A stretch of 64,000 nucleotides of DNA from an uncultured Lachnospiraceae bacterium (GTDB taxonomy: Bacteria; Bacillota; Clostridia; Lachnospirales; Lachnospiraceae): NCBI GenBank assembly GCA_905209075.1, contig CAJLRL010000009.1:25549-89548 (forward strand). Direction: 5' to 3'. A program made the position numbers and the translations under genes. This document shows, in pieces, positions 26,729 to 36,255 of the stretch. The stretch's first letter is position 1. Every line of letters starts with the position of its first letter. The notes beneath the pieces are model-generated. The model worked only from the letters and a program-made list of their open reading frames with translations, was not told the origin of the DNA and ran no database searches.

Positions 26729-27379
26729 ATGGAGAATAAAGATGAAAATATAGTTGAATTCGGACAGGGCGGGGAAAATAATATTTTTTTGATGTCTATA
26801 ATTGGAGAGGTTGAAGGGCATGATTGTCTTCCACAGAACTCAAAGACTACAAAATATGAGCATCTGCTTCCGAAACTGGCACTTGTTGAGGAGGATGACA
26901 GGATCGACGGACTTCTTATACTTATAAACACAGTTGGAGGGGATGTAGAGTGCGGGCTTGCAATAGCGGAGATGATAGCATCCATAAGTAAACCGACAGT
27001 GTCGCTTGTTTTAGGTGGAAGCCATTCGATAGGAGTTCCGCTTGCAGTAGCAGCAGATTATTCATTTATAGTAGAAAGCGCTACAATGATAATCCATCCC
27101 GTAAGACTAAGCGGAACAGTTATAGGAGCCAAGGCTACATTTGATTATTTTAAGCAGATACAGCAAAGGATCATAAGCTTTGTATCACAGCACAGTAAGA
27201 TAGAGCCGGACCGGATGGAAAAAATGATGATGAATACAAAAATGCTGACGAAAGATCTGGGGACTGTGCTTGTTGGAAAAGAGGCTGTAAAAGAGGGAAT
27301 TATAGACGAAGTCGGTGGAATAAGCAGTGCATATCATAAAATATACGAATTAATGAAAAAAAAACCACAAATTAAGTAA
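26729..27379 (+). CDS. tepA: ClpP-like serine protease (TepA family)
   Basis: A 216-residue member of the ClpP/crotonase fold. GGSHSIGVPLA carries the probable nucleophilic Ser and MIIHPVRLSG the His. The family includes Bacillus TepA/YmfB, linked to protein export and spore-protein turnover. The start is ATG 26729 with AAGGAG six bases upstream. It stands directly before ftsK/spoIIIE, the same order as in Bacillus subtilis, which supports the family call. Confidence 0.88.
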   Translation: MENKDENIVEFGQGGENNIFLMSIIGEVEGHDCLPQNSKTTKYEHLLPKLALVEEDDRIDGLLILINTVGGDVECGLAIAEMIASISKPTVSLVLGGSHSIGVPLAVAADYSFIVESATMIIHPVRLSGTVIGAKATFDYFKQIQQRIISFVSQHSKIEPDRMEKMMMNTKMLTKDLGTVLVGKEAVKEGIIDEVGGISSAYHKIYELMKKKPQIK

Positions 27380-27422
27380 AACATGCTATAATGGACTGGA
27401 TAAACTTTTGGAGGTTAGTTAC

Positions 27423-29999
27423 ATGGCAGCGAGGAAAAAATCCTCATCTAAACGTAAGACAAAAAAAGAACAGATGGAAGAGCAGGCAAAGATAGCAGCC
27501 TTTAAAAAAGAAACATTTCTTTGGATAGTAGTTGCAGTTTCCATTCTGCTATTTATCAGTAATATGGGCATAGGAGGCCATGTGGGAGGCACAGTAAGTG
27601 GCTTCCTTTTTGGCGTATTTGGTATGGTGGCATATATATTTCCTATAGTTTTGCTTGTAGGAACTTTTTTTGCTGTATCGAACAAGGACAATGCTTTTGC
27701 AATTTTAAAACTTATTTCTTCTTTAGTGTTTATATGGTTCATATGTGTCTTTTTATACCTTGCAGTATATGGAAGTGATGCTGTAAGCCCGGCGGTAGCA
27801 TACAGTGACAGTGTCAGAAGACGCTCTGGCGGTGGATTTATAGGAGCAGTATTTGGATATATTTTTGTGCCGGCATTCGGAGTCATAGGTTCATATGTGA
27901 TTGATGTGGCTGTACTTATTATATGTATAGTACTCATAACGGGAAAATCTGTTATGAAATCCGTAAAACACAGTGGAAAAAAAGTCTATGAGTCAGCAAG
28001 GGAAAACAACGAAAGATATCAGGAATACAGACAGAGCCGAAGCGAAGAAAAAGCAAAAAGGCGCATGGATAAAAAAATTACAGGTGTTTCACTTGACACA
28101 AAAATACAGGATCCAAAACAGGCTAAACTGTATGATGATATGGGTGAGATACATATAGAAAATTATCCTGAAATGCCGGATATAAAAGAAGAAAAACATA
28201 CAAAACTAAATACATCTTCAGCGAAAAAAGGACAGGACAAAACATCAGATACAGGCATCACCGAAACGAAAAAACCGTTGATATCAGGAATAATAGAGCC
28301 TGAACCTGTGGAACAAAAGGATATGCATGAAGCTGTTAAACCACAGATTGCCGGAGCAAAAGATATGATACCGGTCAGTGAAACGGAGCCGTTAAATGAG
28401 CCTCCGGTGGCTGAAAGGACAAAGAGACGTACTAAGTCAAATCAGGATGATATGCAAAAAGAGGTTGCAAATGTAGCCAGGGAAATACAAAATAGTAATG
28501 AAGCATCAAATAATTATGAGTTCCCTACAGTAGATCTTCTTGCAAAGGCAAAAGGTGGCAGTACAGGAAATACACAGGCAGAGCTTATGGAAACAGCTGC
28601 GAAACTTGAACAAACACTTAAAGTTTTCGGCGTAAATGCAAAGGTAAATAATATAAGCTGCGGACCGGCTGTTACAAGATTTGAGATCACACCGGAAATG
28701 GGTGTAAAGGTAAGTAAGATCGTAAATCTTGCAGATGACATAAAGCTTAATCTGGCAGCAGCTGACATAAGGATAGAAGCACCTATTCCGGGAAAAGCGG
28801 CAGTAGGAATTGAGGTTCCGAACAGACAGAGTGTTGCTGTATCATTCAGGGAACTCGTGGAATCAGAAGAATTTAAGAGTGCACGATCAAAGATTGCGTT
28901 TGCTGTAGGAAAGGATATTGCGGGAAAAGTTAAGGTCGCAGATATAGCCAAAATGCCGCATCTTCTTATCGCAGGAGCCACTGGCTCAGGTAAATCAGTA
29001 TGTATCAATACTATTATTATGAGTATTTTATACAAGGCAAAACCTGATGAAGTAAAACTTATAATGATAGATCCAAAGGTAGTTGAGCTTAGTGTATACA
29101 ATGGAATACCGCATCTTATGATACCGGTAGTGACAGACCCTAAAAAAGCGGCAGGAGCTTTAAACTGGGCTGTTGCGGAAATGACAGACCGGTATCAGAA
29201 ATTTGCAGAGACAAATGTCAGGGAAATAAATGGATATAATGAAAAGATAGATTCGCTTGAAGTTATGGAGGGGCAGGAAAAACCAAAGAAAATGCCTCAG
29301 ATCGTAATTATTGTGGACGAGCTGGCAGACCTTATGATGGTTGCATCAAAAGATGTAGAGGAAGCGATATGCCGCCTCGCACAGCTTGCAAGGGCAGCTG
29401 GAATACATCTTATAATCGCAACGCAGCGTCCATCGGTAAATGTCATAACAGGACTTATTAAGGCAAATATGCCAAGCAGGATTGCTTTTGCAGTTACAAG
29501 TGGTGTGGACAGCCGCACGATTCTTGATATGAATGGAGCCGAAAAGCTTTTAGGAAAAGGAGATATGTTGTTTGATCCGCAGGGAGTGCCTAAACCTCTT
29601 CGTGTGCAGGGTGCATTTGTATCTGACAAAGAGGTATCAGAGGTGGTAAACTACATTATGGAACATAATGAAAATGCGGATTACAGCAGTGATATCCAGC
29701 AAAAAATGGACAGCATGGCAAACAGTACTGGAAATAATACTGTTTCTATTTCAGATATAGAATCCCAGGATGATGGACGGGATGCTTATTTCTCAGAGGC
29801 AGCATCTATAATTACCGACAAAGAAAAGGCTTCTATCGGTATGCTGCAGCGATACCTCAAAGTGGGATTTAACCGTGCTGCAAGGATTATGGATCAGCTG
29901 GAGGAAGCTGGTGTGGTAGGACCGGAAGAGGGAACAAAACCGAGAAAAGTTCTGGTTACCAAAGAGGAACTTGAAACAATATTAGCAAACAATAATTAG
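27423..29999 (+). CDS. ftsK: DNA translocase FtsK/SpoIIIE
   Basis: 858 residues. Four hydrophobic segments lie between about residues 25 and 180, then a charged linker to about 370, then the translocase motor (IAGATGSGKSVCINT Walker A; QIVIIVDELADLMM Walker B) and a C-terminal gamma domain that reads DNA polarity sequences (GMLQRYLKVGFNRAARIMDQLEEAG). It pumps chromosomal DNA through the closing septum. The start is ATG 27423, decided by GGAGG eight bases upstream. TGCTATAAT at 27384-27392 may be an extended -10 promoter. Confidence 0.96.
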   Translation: MAARKKSSSKRKTKKEQMEEQAKIAAFKKETFLWIVVAVSILLFISNMGIGGHVGGTVSGFLFGVFGMVAYIFPIVLLVGTFFAVSNKDNAFAILKLISSLVFIWFICVFLYLAVYGSDAVSPAVAYSDSVRRRSGGGFIGAVFGYIFVPAFGVIGSYVIDVAVLIICIVLITGKSVMKSVKHSGKKVYESARENNERYQEYRQSRSEEKAKRRMDKKITGVSLDTKIQDPKQAKLYDDMGEIHIENYPEMPDIKEEKHTKLNTSSAKKGQDKTSDTGITETKKPLISGIIEPEPVEQKDMHEAVKPQIAGAKDMIPVSETEPLNEPPVAERTKRRTKSNQDDMQKEVANVAREIQNSNEASNNYEFPTVDLLAKAKGGSTGNTQAELMETAAKLEQTLKVFGVNAKVNNISCGPAVTRFEITPEMGVKVSKIVNLADDIKLNLAAADIRIEAPIPGKAAVGIEVPNRQSVAVSFRELVESEEFKSARSKIAFAVGKDIAGKVKVADIAKMPHLLIAGATGSGKSVCINTIIMSILYKAKPDEVKLIMIDPKVVELSVYNGIPHLMIPVVTDPKKAAGALNWAVAEMTDRYQKFAETNVREINGYNEKIDSLEVMEGQEKPKKMPQIVIIVDELADLMMVASKDVEEAICRLAQLARAAGIHLIIATQRPSVNVITGLIKANMPSRIAFAVTSGVDSRTILDMNGAEKLLGKGDMLFDPQGVPKPLRVQGAFVSDKEVSEVVNYIMEHNENADYSSDIQQKMDSMANSTGNNTVSISDIESQDDGRDAYFSEAASIITDKEKASIGMLQRYLKVGFNRAARIMDQLEEAGVVGPEEGTKPRKVLVTKEELETILANNN

Positions 30000-30016
30000 T
30001 TTTATGGAGGAGAAAG

Positions 30017-31687
30017 ATGAAAACAGATATTCAGATTGCACAGGAGACAAAAATGTTACCGATTAAGGAAGTAGCTGCTTCAATCGGAATTAAAGAGGAT
30101 GACCTTGAATTATATGGCAAATATAAAGCAAAAATTTCTGATAACCTTATAAATGAATCAAAAAACAATAAAGATGGAAAGCTTATACTTGTAACAGCTA
30201 TAAATCCAACTCCGGCAGGAGAGGGAAAGACAACTACAAGTGTCGGACTTGGAGAGGCCTTTGGACGTCTTGGAAAGAAGGCTCTCATAGCACTTCGTGA
30301 GCCATCACTTGGACCATGTTTTGGTATAAAAGGCGGAGCGGCAGGAGGCGGATATGCCCAGGTCGTGCCTATGGAAGATTTAAATCTTCACTTTACAGGG
30401 GATTTTCATGCTATAACTTCTGCAAACAATCTGCTTGCAGCTTTACTGGACAACCATATCCAGCAGGGAAACGAGCTTGGTATCGATCCAAGACAGATAG
30501 TATGGAAAAGATGTATGGATATGAATGACCGTGTTCTTAGAAACATTGTTGTCGGGCTTGGAAGCAAGATGGATGGAATGGTGAGAGAAGACCATTTTGT
30601 GATAACAGTTGCATCAGAGATAATGGCCATATTATGTCTTGCGGATGATATGGCAGACTTAAAGAGACGGCTTGCAAAGATCATTGTAGCATATACATTT
30701 GATGGAAAACCGGTAACAGCAGGAGACTTGAAGGCCACAGGATCTATGGCTGCACTTCTTAAGGATGCGCTTAAGCCTAATCTTATCCAGACACTTGAAC
30801 ATACACCGGCATTGGTTCATGGAGGACCATTTGCTAATATTGCGCATGGCTGTAATAGTGTACGTGCTACAAAGACAGCACTTAAACTTGCAGATTATGT
30901 TATAACAGAAGCAGGATTTGGAGCTGACCTTGGAGCAGAAAAATTCTTCGACATCAAGTGCCGTATGGCAGGTCTTAAGCCGGATGCTGTAGTACTGGTC
31001 GCTACAGTCCGTGCTCTTAAATATAACGGTGGAGTTCCAAAGGATGAGCTTTCTGCAGAGAATCTTGATGCATTGAAAAAAGGTATCGTAAACCTCGAAA
31101 AACACATTGAGAATCTTCAGAAGTTCGGGGTGCCGGTTGTGGTTACGCTCAACTCATTTATAACAGACACAAAAGAAGAAACAGACTATATTGAGAAGTT
31201 CTGTAAAGACAGAGGCTGTGAATTTGCACTTTCAGAAGTCTGGGAGAAAGGTGGAGAAGGTGGAATAGAGCTTGCCAACAGAGTGCTTTATACACTTGAA
31301 AATAAAGAGAGTAATTTTAAAGTCCTTTATGATGATTCGCTTTCACTCAAAGAGAAGATAGAAAAGATCGCAAAAGAAATATATGGAGCTGATGGTGTTA
31401 CATATACAGCCGCTGCTGAAAAAGAGTTAAAGAGAATAACAGATCTTGGAATGGGAGATTTCCCGGTATGTATGGCAAAAACACAGTATTCACTTTCTGA
31501 TGATGCAAAAAAACTTGGAAGACCTAGTGGGTTCAAGATCAATGTGCGCGAGGTATATGCATCTGCAGGTGCAGGATTTGTTGTAGCAATAAATGGTGCT
31601 ATTATGACAATGCCTGGACTTTCAAAGAAACCGGCGGCTTATGGAATTGATGTTGATGATAACGGCGTGATAACAGGACTGTTTTAG
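30017..31687 (+). CDS. fhs: Formate-tetrahydrofolate ligase
   Basis: Joins formate to tetrahydrofolate at the cost of ATP, giving 10-formyl-THF. The 556-residue protein has the ATP-binding loop TPAGEGKTTTSVGLGEA and EPSLGPCFGIKGGAAGGGYAQ. GGAGGAG stands before ATG 30017. The next gene is folD, so the pair moves C1 units between formate and the methylene level; in anaerobes this serves purine synthesis or acetogenesis. Confidence 0.97.
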   Translation: MKTDIQIAQETKMLPIKEVAASIGIKEDDLELYGKYKAKISDNLINESKNNKDGKLILVTAINPTPAGEGKTTTSVGLGEAFGRLGKKALIALREPSLGPCFGIKGGAAGGGYAQVVPMEDLNLHFTGDFHAITSANNLLAALLDNHIQQGNELGIDPRQIVWKRCMDMNDRVLRNIVVGLGSKMDGMVREDHFVITVASEIMAILCLADDMADLKRRLAKIIVAYTFDGKPVTAGDLKATGSMAALLKDALKPNLIQTLEHTPALVHGGPFANIAHGCNSVRATKTALKLADYVITEAGFGADLGAEKFFDIKCRMAGLKPDAVVLVATVRALKYNGGVPKDELSAENLDALKKGIVNLEKHIENLQKFGVPVVVTLNSFITDTKEETDYIEKFCKDRGCEFALSEVWEKGGEGGIELANRVLYTLENKESNFKVLYDDSLSLKEKIEKIAKEIYGADGVTYTAAAEKELKRITDLGMGDFPVCMAKTQYSLSDDAKKLGRPSGFKINVREVYASAGAGFVVAINGAIMTMPGLSKKPAAYGIDVDDNGVITGLF

Positions 31688-31695
31688 GAGGGAAA

Positions 31696-32541
31696 ATGGC
31701 TAAACTTATAGATGGAAAAGAAATCTCGAAAAACATAAAGGACGAACTTAAGGAAAAAGTGGCAACACTTAAAAAAGAGGGAAAAGAATGCACACTTGCG
31801 GTAATACAGGTTGGAGCAGATCCGGCTTCAAGTGTCTATGTTAGAAATAAAAAAAGAGCATGTGAGTATGTGGGAATAAGATCTTTATCATATGAGCTTC
31901 CAGAAAAAACAACACAGGAAGAATTACTTGCACTTATCGATAAACTTAATAAAGATGACAGTGTCCATGGAATACTCTGCCAGCTTCCACTGCCGGGACA
32001 TATAGATGAGGATCTGGTTATAGAGTCTATATCGCCTAAAAAGGATGTAGATGGTTTTTCTCCTGTGAGTGTTGGATCACTCGTGATAGGAAGGAAAGGA
32101 TTTGTATCATGTACACCTGCCGGAATTATAGAACTCTTAAAGAGAAGCAATATAGAAATTTCCGGAAAGCATTGCGTTGTGATCGGAAGAAGTAATATTG
32201 TCGGAAAACCAATGGCTCTGCTGATGCTAAGAGAGAATGCCACTGTCACAGTATGTCACTCAAAGACAAAAAATCTTAAAGAGATATGCCGTCAGGCGGA
32301 TATACTTATTGTTGCAATTGGAAAGAAAGAATTCGTTGATGCATCATTTGTAAAAGATGATGCGGTTGTTATTGACGTGGGAATTCACAGAGACGAAAAT
32401 AATAAGCTTTATGGAGATGTTAAATTTGATGAAGTTGAAAAGAAGGCTTCATATATTACACCGGTTCCTGGTGGTGTCGGACCTATGACCATAGCAATGC
32501 TGATGAGCAATTGTGTTTCTGCTATGGAAATGTATTTTTAG
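31696..32541 (+). CDS. folD: Methylene-THF dehydrogenase/cyclohydrolase
   Basis: Bifunctional enzyme for 5,10-methylene-THF to 10-formyl-THF. Motifs: QLPLPGHID, KDVDGFSPVSVG, VVIGRSNIVGKPMALLML and TPVGGVGPMTIAML (reads PVPGGVGPMTIAML). 281 residues, full length. GGAGGG lies just before the ATG and only eight bases separate it from fhs, so the two are one operon. Confidence 0.96.
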   Translation: MAKLIDGKEISKNIKDELKEKVATLKKEGKECTLAVIQVGADPASSVYVRNKKRACEYVGIRSLSYELPEKTTQEELLALIDKLNKDDSVHGILCQLPLPGHIDEDLVIESISPKKDVDGFSPVSVGSLVIGRKGFVSCTPAGIIELLKRSNIEISGKHCVVIGRSNIVGKPMALLMLRENATVTVCHSKTKNLKEICRQADILIVAIGKKEFVDASFVKDDAVVIDVGIHRDENNKLYGDVKFDEVEKKASYITPVPGGVGPMTIAMLMSNCVSAMEMYF

Positions 32542-32559
32542 TCTAAGAGGAATGTAATT

Positions 32560-33759
32560 ATGAAGTGTGAAAATTGTGGCGCAGAGCTTAGGGAAGGAAG
32601 CGTATACTGTATGGTGTGCGGCAAGCCCGTCCAGATAGTTCCGGATTATAATGCCTTTGATGATTATTTGGATAATCTTGTGGGTGAAGATAAGTCTTCA
32701 TCCATTGAAAAAAATCCATACAATAATAAAAATACGATTAAACAGGCACAACAGCCAGTAAAAAGACCTGTTAAAGATCATAAAGAGGATAGTAAAGTAA
32801 AAACAGAAGTTGTAAAAAAGAAAAAGCAGCAGAAAAAGATGATTATCATATCTGTTATTGTAATAATCATTGCTTTGATAATTCTTACAGCGACTATAAC
32901 TGCAAACATTAAAAAGCAGCATGATAATTCGGTTGATTACCAGATAAAAATGGCTAAGGAATCACTAAAAAATGGCGATACGGACGATGCAGTTTCATAT
33001 TATGATAAGGCATTGTCACTTGACAGTGATAATACAGATGTAAGATTTTCGCTGGCTGAAATATATATGGATCAAAAAGATATAGATGCAGCTAAGATTC
33101 TTTATCAGGAAATAATAAGTATTGATCCGGACAATGTTGAGGCTTACAAAGCACTCATATCAACATATGAGGATGAAAAGGATTATGATGCGATAGTTGC
33201 ACTTTCGAATGAGAGTGACAGCAGCGATGTAAAAAAACTGTTTGATCCATACATTGTAGATGAACCACAGTTTAGTCCGGCGGCCGGAAAATATGAAGAG
33301 GTAACGGATGTAAGGATAAAGGCAGATTCTGATGTAAAAATATATTATACACTTGATAATTCTGATCCGAAGGAAAATGGAAAAATATATTCAAATCCTA
33401 TTCATCTTGATGGCGAAAGGACATACAAAGTAAAAGCTGTTGCTGTTGACTCAAGAGGCATATATAGTGATATTGTTTCAAAGGAATACAAAATTGAATT
33501 TAAGGAACCGGATGCTCCTGTTGTGGATCCTGATGGTGGAACATTTGGTGCACAAAGTTATATCACTATGACTGCTGAGGATAACTGTAAAATATATTAC
33601 ACATGGGACGGCTCAGATCCTGATGAGAGTTCATCTGAATATACAGAACCGGTTGAGATACCTGTTGGAAATAATGTGTTATCGGTTATAGCGATAGACC
33701 AGACAACTGGAAAGCGCAGTGACATATATAGAAACAGATATGAGTTTTATGCAAATTAA
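32560..33759 (+). CDS. Membrane protein: zinc ribbon, TPR and two chitobiase-like C-terminal domains
   Basis: Domain order: an N-terminal zinc ribbon (CENCG, CMVCG; residues 3-20), a charged linker, one transmembrane helix (about residues 94-115), tetratricopeptide repeats (about 125-215), and two copies of a beta domain (about 230-310 and 315-395) with KIYYTLDNSDP and KIYYTWDGSDP, the mark of the CHB_HEX_C_1 fold. The zinc ribbon should lie in the cytosol and the rest outside. The stop codon at 33757 lies within the direct repeat next to a transposon-like element. Function unknown. Confidence 0.8.
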   Translation: MKCENCGAELREGSVYCMVCGKPVQIVPDYNAFDDYLDNLVGEDKSSSIEKNPYNNKNTIKQAQQPVKRPVKDHKEDSKVKTEVVKKKKQQKKMIIISVIVIIIALIILTATITANIKKQHDNSVDYQIKMAKESLKNGDTDDAVSYYDKALSLDSDNTDVRFSLAEIYMDQKDIDAAKILYQEIISIDPDNVEAYKALISTYEDEKDYDAIVALSNESDSSDVKKLFDPYIVDEPQFSPAAGKYEEVTDVRIKADSDVKIYYTLDNSDPKENGKIYSNPIHLDGERTYKVKAVAVDSRGIYSDIVSKEYKIEFKEPDAPVVDPDGGTFGAQSYITMTAEDNCKIYYTWDGSDPDESSSEYTEPVEIPVGNNVLSVIAIDQTTGKRSDIYRNRYEFYAN

Positions 33760-33761
33760 AA

Positions 33762-33907
33762 GTTACTGTTCACACCTAACAGTGCGACCAGCAACGATTA
33801 CAGCCCATTTAAAATGCCTCTACGAGGCAGGGCTGTAATCACTCAATAATTAACACTATGGCGCATAGCTTGACAGCGCAGTGTCAAGCTTGCGTGTGAA
33901 CAGTAAC
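33762..33907. mobile_element. Miniature inverted-repeat (MITE-like) element, 146 bp
   Basis: Perfect 14-bp terminal inverted repeats GTTACTGTTCACAC (33762-33775) and GTGTGAACAGTAAC (33894-33907). An exact 8-bp direct repeat AATTAAAA abuts both ends (33754-33761 and 33908-33915), as a target-site duplication would. Inside are an 11-pair stem GATTACAGCCC/GGGCTGTAATC (33796-33840) with a nested TGCCTC/GAGGCA hairpin, then CTATG-GCG-CATAG and AGCTTGACA/TGTCAAGCT. No coding frame. Related pieces lie at 7838 and 39954. The mobile nature is inferred from structure. Confidence 0.75.
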
Positions 33908-33926
33908 AATTAAAACTTATATATAC

Positions 33927-33966
33927 AAAAAAGGCGGAATCACAGAATTGTGATCCCGCCTTTTTG
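33927..33966. terminator. Bidirectional terminator between convergent genes
   Basis: GGCGG and ATCACA pair with TGTGAT and CCGCC (one mismatch) around a GAAT loop, with A-run before and T-run after. It serves the zinc-ribbon gene on + and the propeller gene on minus. The element at 33762 now separates it from the + gene. Confidence 0.85.
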
Positions 33967-33980
33967 TGGCAGATTTTGAA

Positions 33981-34991
33981 CTATTTCACAGTCCCTGGAG
34001 AAAAAGTTGTAAGTTCTCCAGGATCGGATGTCGGAGTGGAATAAAATGTGCCATTGAAAAAATCTTTAAAATATATATTGTAAGATGTAATACTTATATT
34101 ACTGTATTCGCCTTTGGCAATTTCTTTAAATCCGGTACCATCATTTTTTATAACGCAAAGTGCCGGATCATCGCCGCTTCGCTGATAATATATGTAGCTG
34201 CCATATACACTATATAATTCGATATTTCCTTCTGTCAATGTCACAGGCGTTGAACTGTTTAAACTGGTATGTACTATGGCATTGTCCTGACTTACATCCA
34301 TATAGTATATATCGTTGTTTTCTGTTACGATCGGTTTATAGCAGCTGCAGTCGTAATACAAAGAACTTGTATCTGTTTTTGTATCAAATTGGTATAATTT
34401 TCCGTCATCCGGACTGTTATAATAAAAATATTGTCCATTGGAATTACATGTAAAGGCATAACCGCCCATCAGTTTTTCTTTTTCGGAACCATCTATCTTT
34501 ACTTTGTAGAGTTCTGTTGATGCATCCGTGCTGTCATAATGGAGATAATAAATATAGTTGCCTATCAAAGAGGCATATATGCATGGGTCAGGATCAAGAA
34601 TAGTTATTTTGCCGCCATCTCTTGATATACGGCACAGGCTGTTTTTGTCAAAAGAAAAAACAGCATATTTATCATTGTTGCCGGAATTACTTCTGACGTA
34701 ATATACATAATTCGAATCTGCATTGATATACTTTACATTATCGTCGCTTAGTTTTTTTAGTTTTGTGCCGGAGCTGTCCATTGAGTAAAGCCTGCCTCCG
34801 TCATCCGCATTTGAAAAAAATATGGTTCCGCCGTTTTCGCAGAACAAGCCTTCGTTATACAGATTTCCGGAAAGATTACCATTCACATATGAATCGTTGA
34901 ACCTGGTCCGGTTATAAAATTTAAGATAAAGTATTAATGAAATTGCAAGTATGATGACGATTGCAATGATCAGTTTTGTTTTTCTTTTCAT
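33981..34991 (-). CDS. Membrane-anchored beta-propeller-like protein (DUF5050 type)
   Basis: 336 residues. An N-terminal signal anchor (MKRKTKLIIAIVIILAISLILYLKF region, residues 1-25) precedes an extracellular part made of repeats with the pattern YxYY: KYINADSNYVYYV, GNYIYYLHYDS, GQYFYYNSPDDG, NDIYYMDVS and GSYIYYQRSGDD. Such repeats form propellers in DUF5050 proteins. The start at 34991 is fixed by GGAGGG upstream on the minus strand, and a consensus promoter lies at 35016-35044. The ligand and role are unknown. Confidence 0.8.
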   Translation of the reverse strand: MKRKTKLIIAIVIILAISLILYLKFYNRTRFNDSYVNGNLSGNLYNEGLFCENGGTIFFSNADDGGRLYSMDSSGTKLKKLSDDNVKYINADSNYVYYVRSNSGNNDKYAVFSFDKNSLCRISRDGGKITILDPDPCIYASLIGNYIYYLHYDSTDASTELYKVKIDGSEKEKLMGGYAFTCNSNGQYFYYNSPDDGKLYQFDTKTDTSSLYYDCSCYKPIVTENNDIYYMDVSQDNAIVHTSLNSSTPVTLTEGNIELYSVYGSYIYYQRSGDDPALCVIKNDGTGFKEIAKGEYSNISITSYNIYFKDFFNGTFYSTPTSDPGELTTFSPGTVK

Positions 34992-35015
34992 AATACATAC
35001 CCTCCATATAAAACA

Positions 35016-35044
35016 ATTATAACTATTAGGGCGAAATCTTTCAA
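35016..35044 (-). promoter_or_regulatory. Promoter of the propeller-like protein
   Basis: On the minus strand TTGAAA (35044-35039), 17 bases, TATAAT (35021-35016), about 25 bases before the start codon. Near-perfect consensus. Confidence 0.75.
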
Positions 35045-35109
35045 GGTTTGCTTGCCTTTCATTTGGGTTTGTAATATTATTTTTATATAAAAAAATTATG
35101 GGAGTGGAC

Positions 35110-36240
35110 ATGGAAGATTTATTAGAATTACGAAAAAATATTGATATTATAGATAATGAAATAGTAGAGCTTTATGAGCGGAGAATGAAAATATCGGAGC
35201 AGGTCGCCAAGTACAAAATAGCTACAGGCAAAAAAGTATTTGATAAAAGCCGTGAGGACAGCAAATTGGAGACATTATCTCAAAAGGCTTCCGGGGAATT
35301 TACCCGTCATGGGATATTAGAACTTTTTGAACAGATAATGGCTATGAGCCGTAAAAAACAATATCAGCTGCTGACCGAGCATGGAATCTGCGAAAAAGAA
35401 GATTTTGAGAGTGTTGATGACATTGATTTTACAAACGCAAGAGTTGTTTTCCAGGGAGTTGAGGGAGCATATTCCCAGCTTGCAATGAAAGAATATTTTG
35501 GTGATAAATGCGATTCGTATAATGTTGAGACATGGAAAGATGCCATGGAAGACATAAAAAACAATAAAGCGGATTTTGCAGTGCTTCCTATAGAAAATTC
35601 ATCGGCAGGAATTGTTTCGGAAAATTATGATCTTCTTGTCGAATATGATAATTATATTGTGGGAGAACAGATAATAAAGATAGACCATAGTCTCCTTGGA
35701 GTTCCGGGGGCCGGACTTTCTGATATAAAAACAGTATATTCGCATCCGCAGGCTCTTATGCAGTGTTCTGAATATCTTGAAAATAACAGACAATGGAACA
35801 AAATCTCTTTAAAAAACACTGCTGTTTCAGCAAAAAAAGTTAAGGATGACAATGATATATCAAAAGCTGCAATAGCAAGCCATATTTCGGCCGATATATA
35901 TGGACTTGAGGTTTTAGATGAATGCATCCAGAATAATAAGAATAATTTCACAAGATTTATAATTGTATCAGGCAGAAAAATATGCAGGAAAGATTCGGGA
36001 AGAATAAGCATATGCTTTGAAATTCCACATAAGAGTGGTTCACTTTACCATATGCTTTCCCACTTTATATATAATGGCGTAAACATGACAAACATACAAT
36101 CCCGTCCTATTCAGGGAAGAAACTGGGAATATAGATTTTTTATTGATTTTGAGGGAAAATTTACAGACGATGCAGTTCAGAACGCATTGCGCGGCTTAAA
36201 AGAGGAAACAATTGCATTAAAAATTCTTGGCACATATTAA
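35110..36240 (+). CDS. pheA: Bifunctional chorismate mutase/prephenate dehydratase
   Basis: Makes phenylpyruvate from chorismate. The N-terminal 90 residues are an AroQ chorismate mutase (LRKNIDIIDNEIVELYERRMKISEQVAKYK). The prephenate dehydratase follows (VVFQGVEGAYSQLA, FAVLPIENSSAGIV, NFTRFIIVS) and a C-terminal ACT domain (KSGSLYHMLSHF, NMTNIQSRP) that senses phenylalanine. I choose ATG 35110, five bases after GGGAG; an in-frame ATG at 35098 has no ribosome site. Confidence 0.95.
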   Translation: MEDLLELRKNIDIIDNEIVELYERRMKISEQVAKYKIATGKKVFDKSREDSKLETLSQKASGEFTRHGILELFEQIMAMSRKKQYQLLTEHGICEKEDFESVDDIDFTNARVVFQGVEGAYSQLAMKEYFGDKCDSYNVETWKDAMEDIKNNKADFAVLPIENSSAGIVSENYDLLVEYDNYIVGEQIIKIDHSLLGVPGAGLSDIKTVYSHPQALMQCSEYLENNRQWNKISLKNTAVSAKKVKDDNDISKAAIASHISADIYGLEVLDECIQNNKNNFTRFIIVSGRKICRKDSGRISICFEIPHKSGSLYHMLSHFIYNGVNMTNIQSRPIQGRNWEYRFFIDFEGKFTDDAVQNALRGLKEETIALKILGTY

Positions 36241-36255
36241 AGGCAGGTGGACAAA

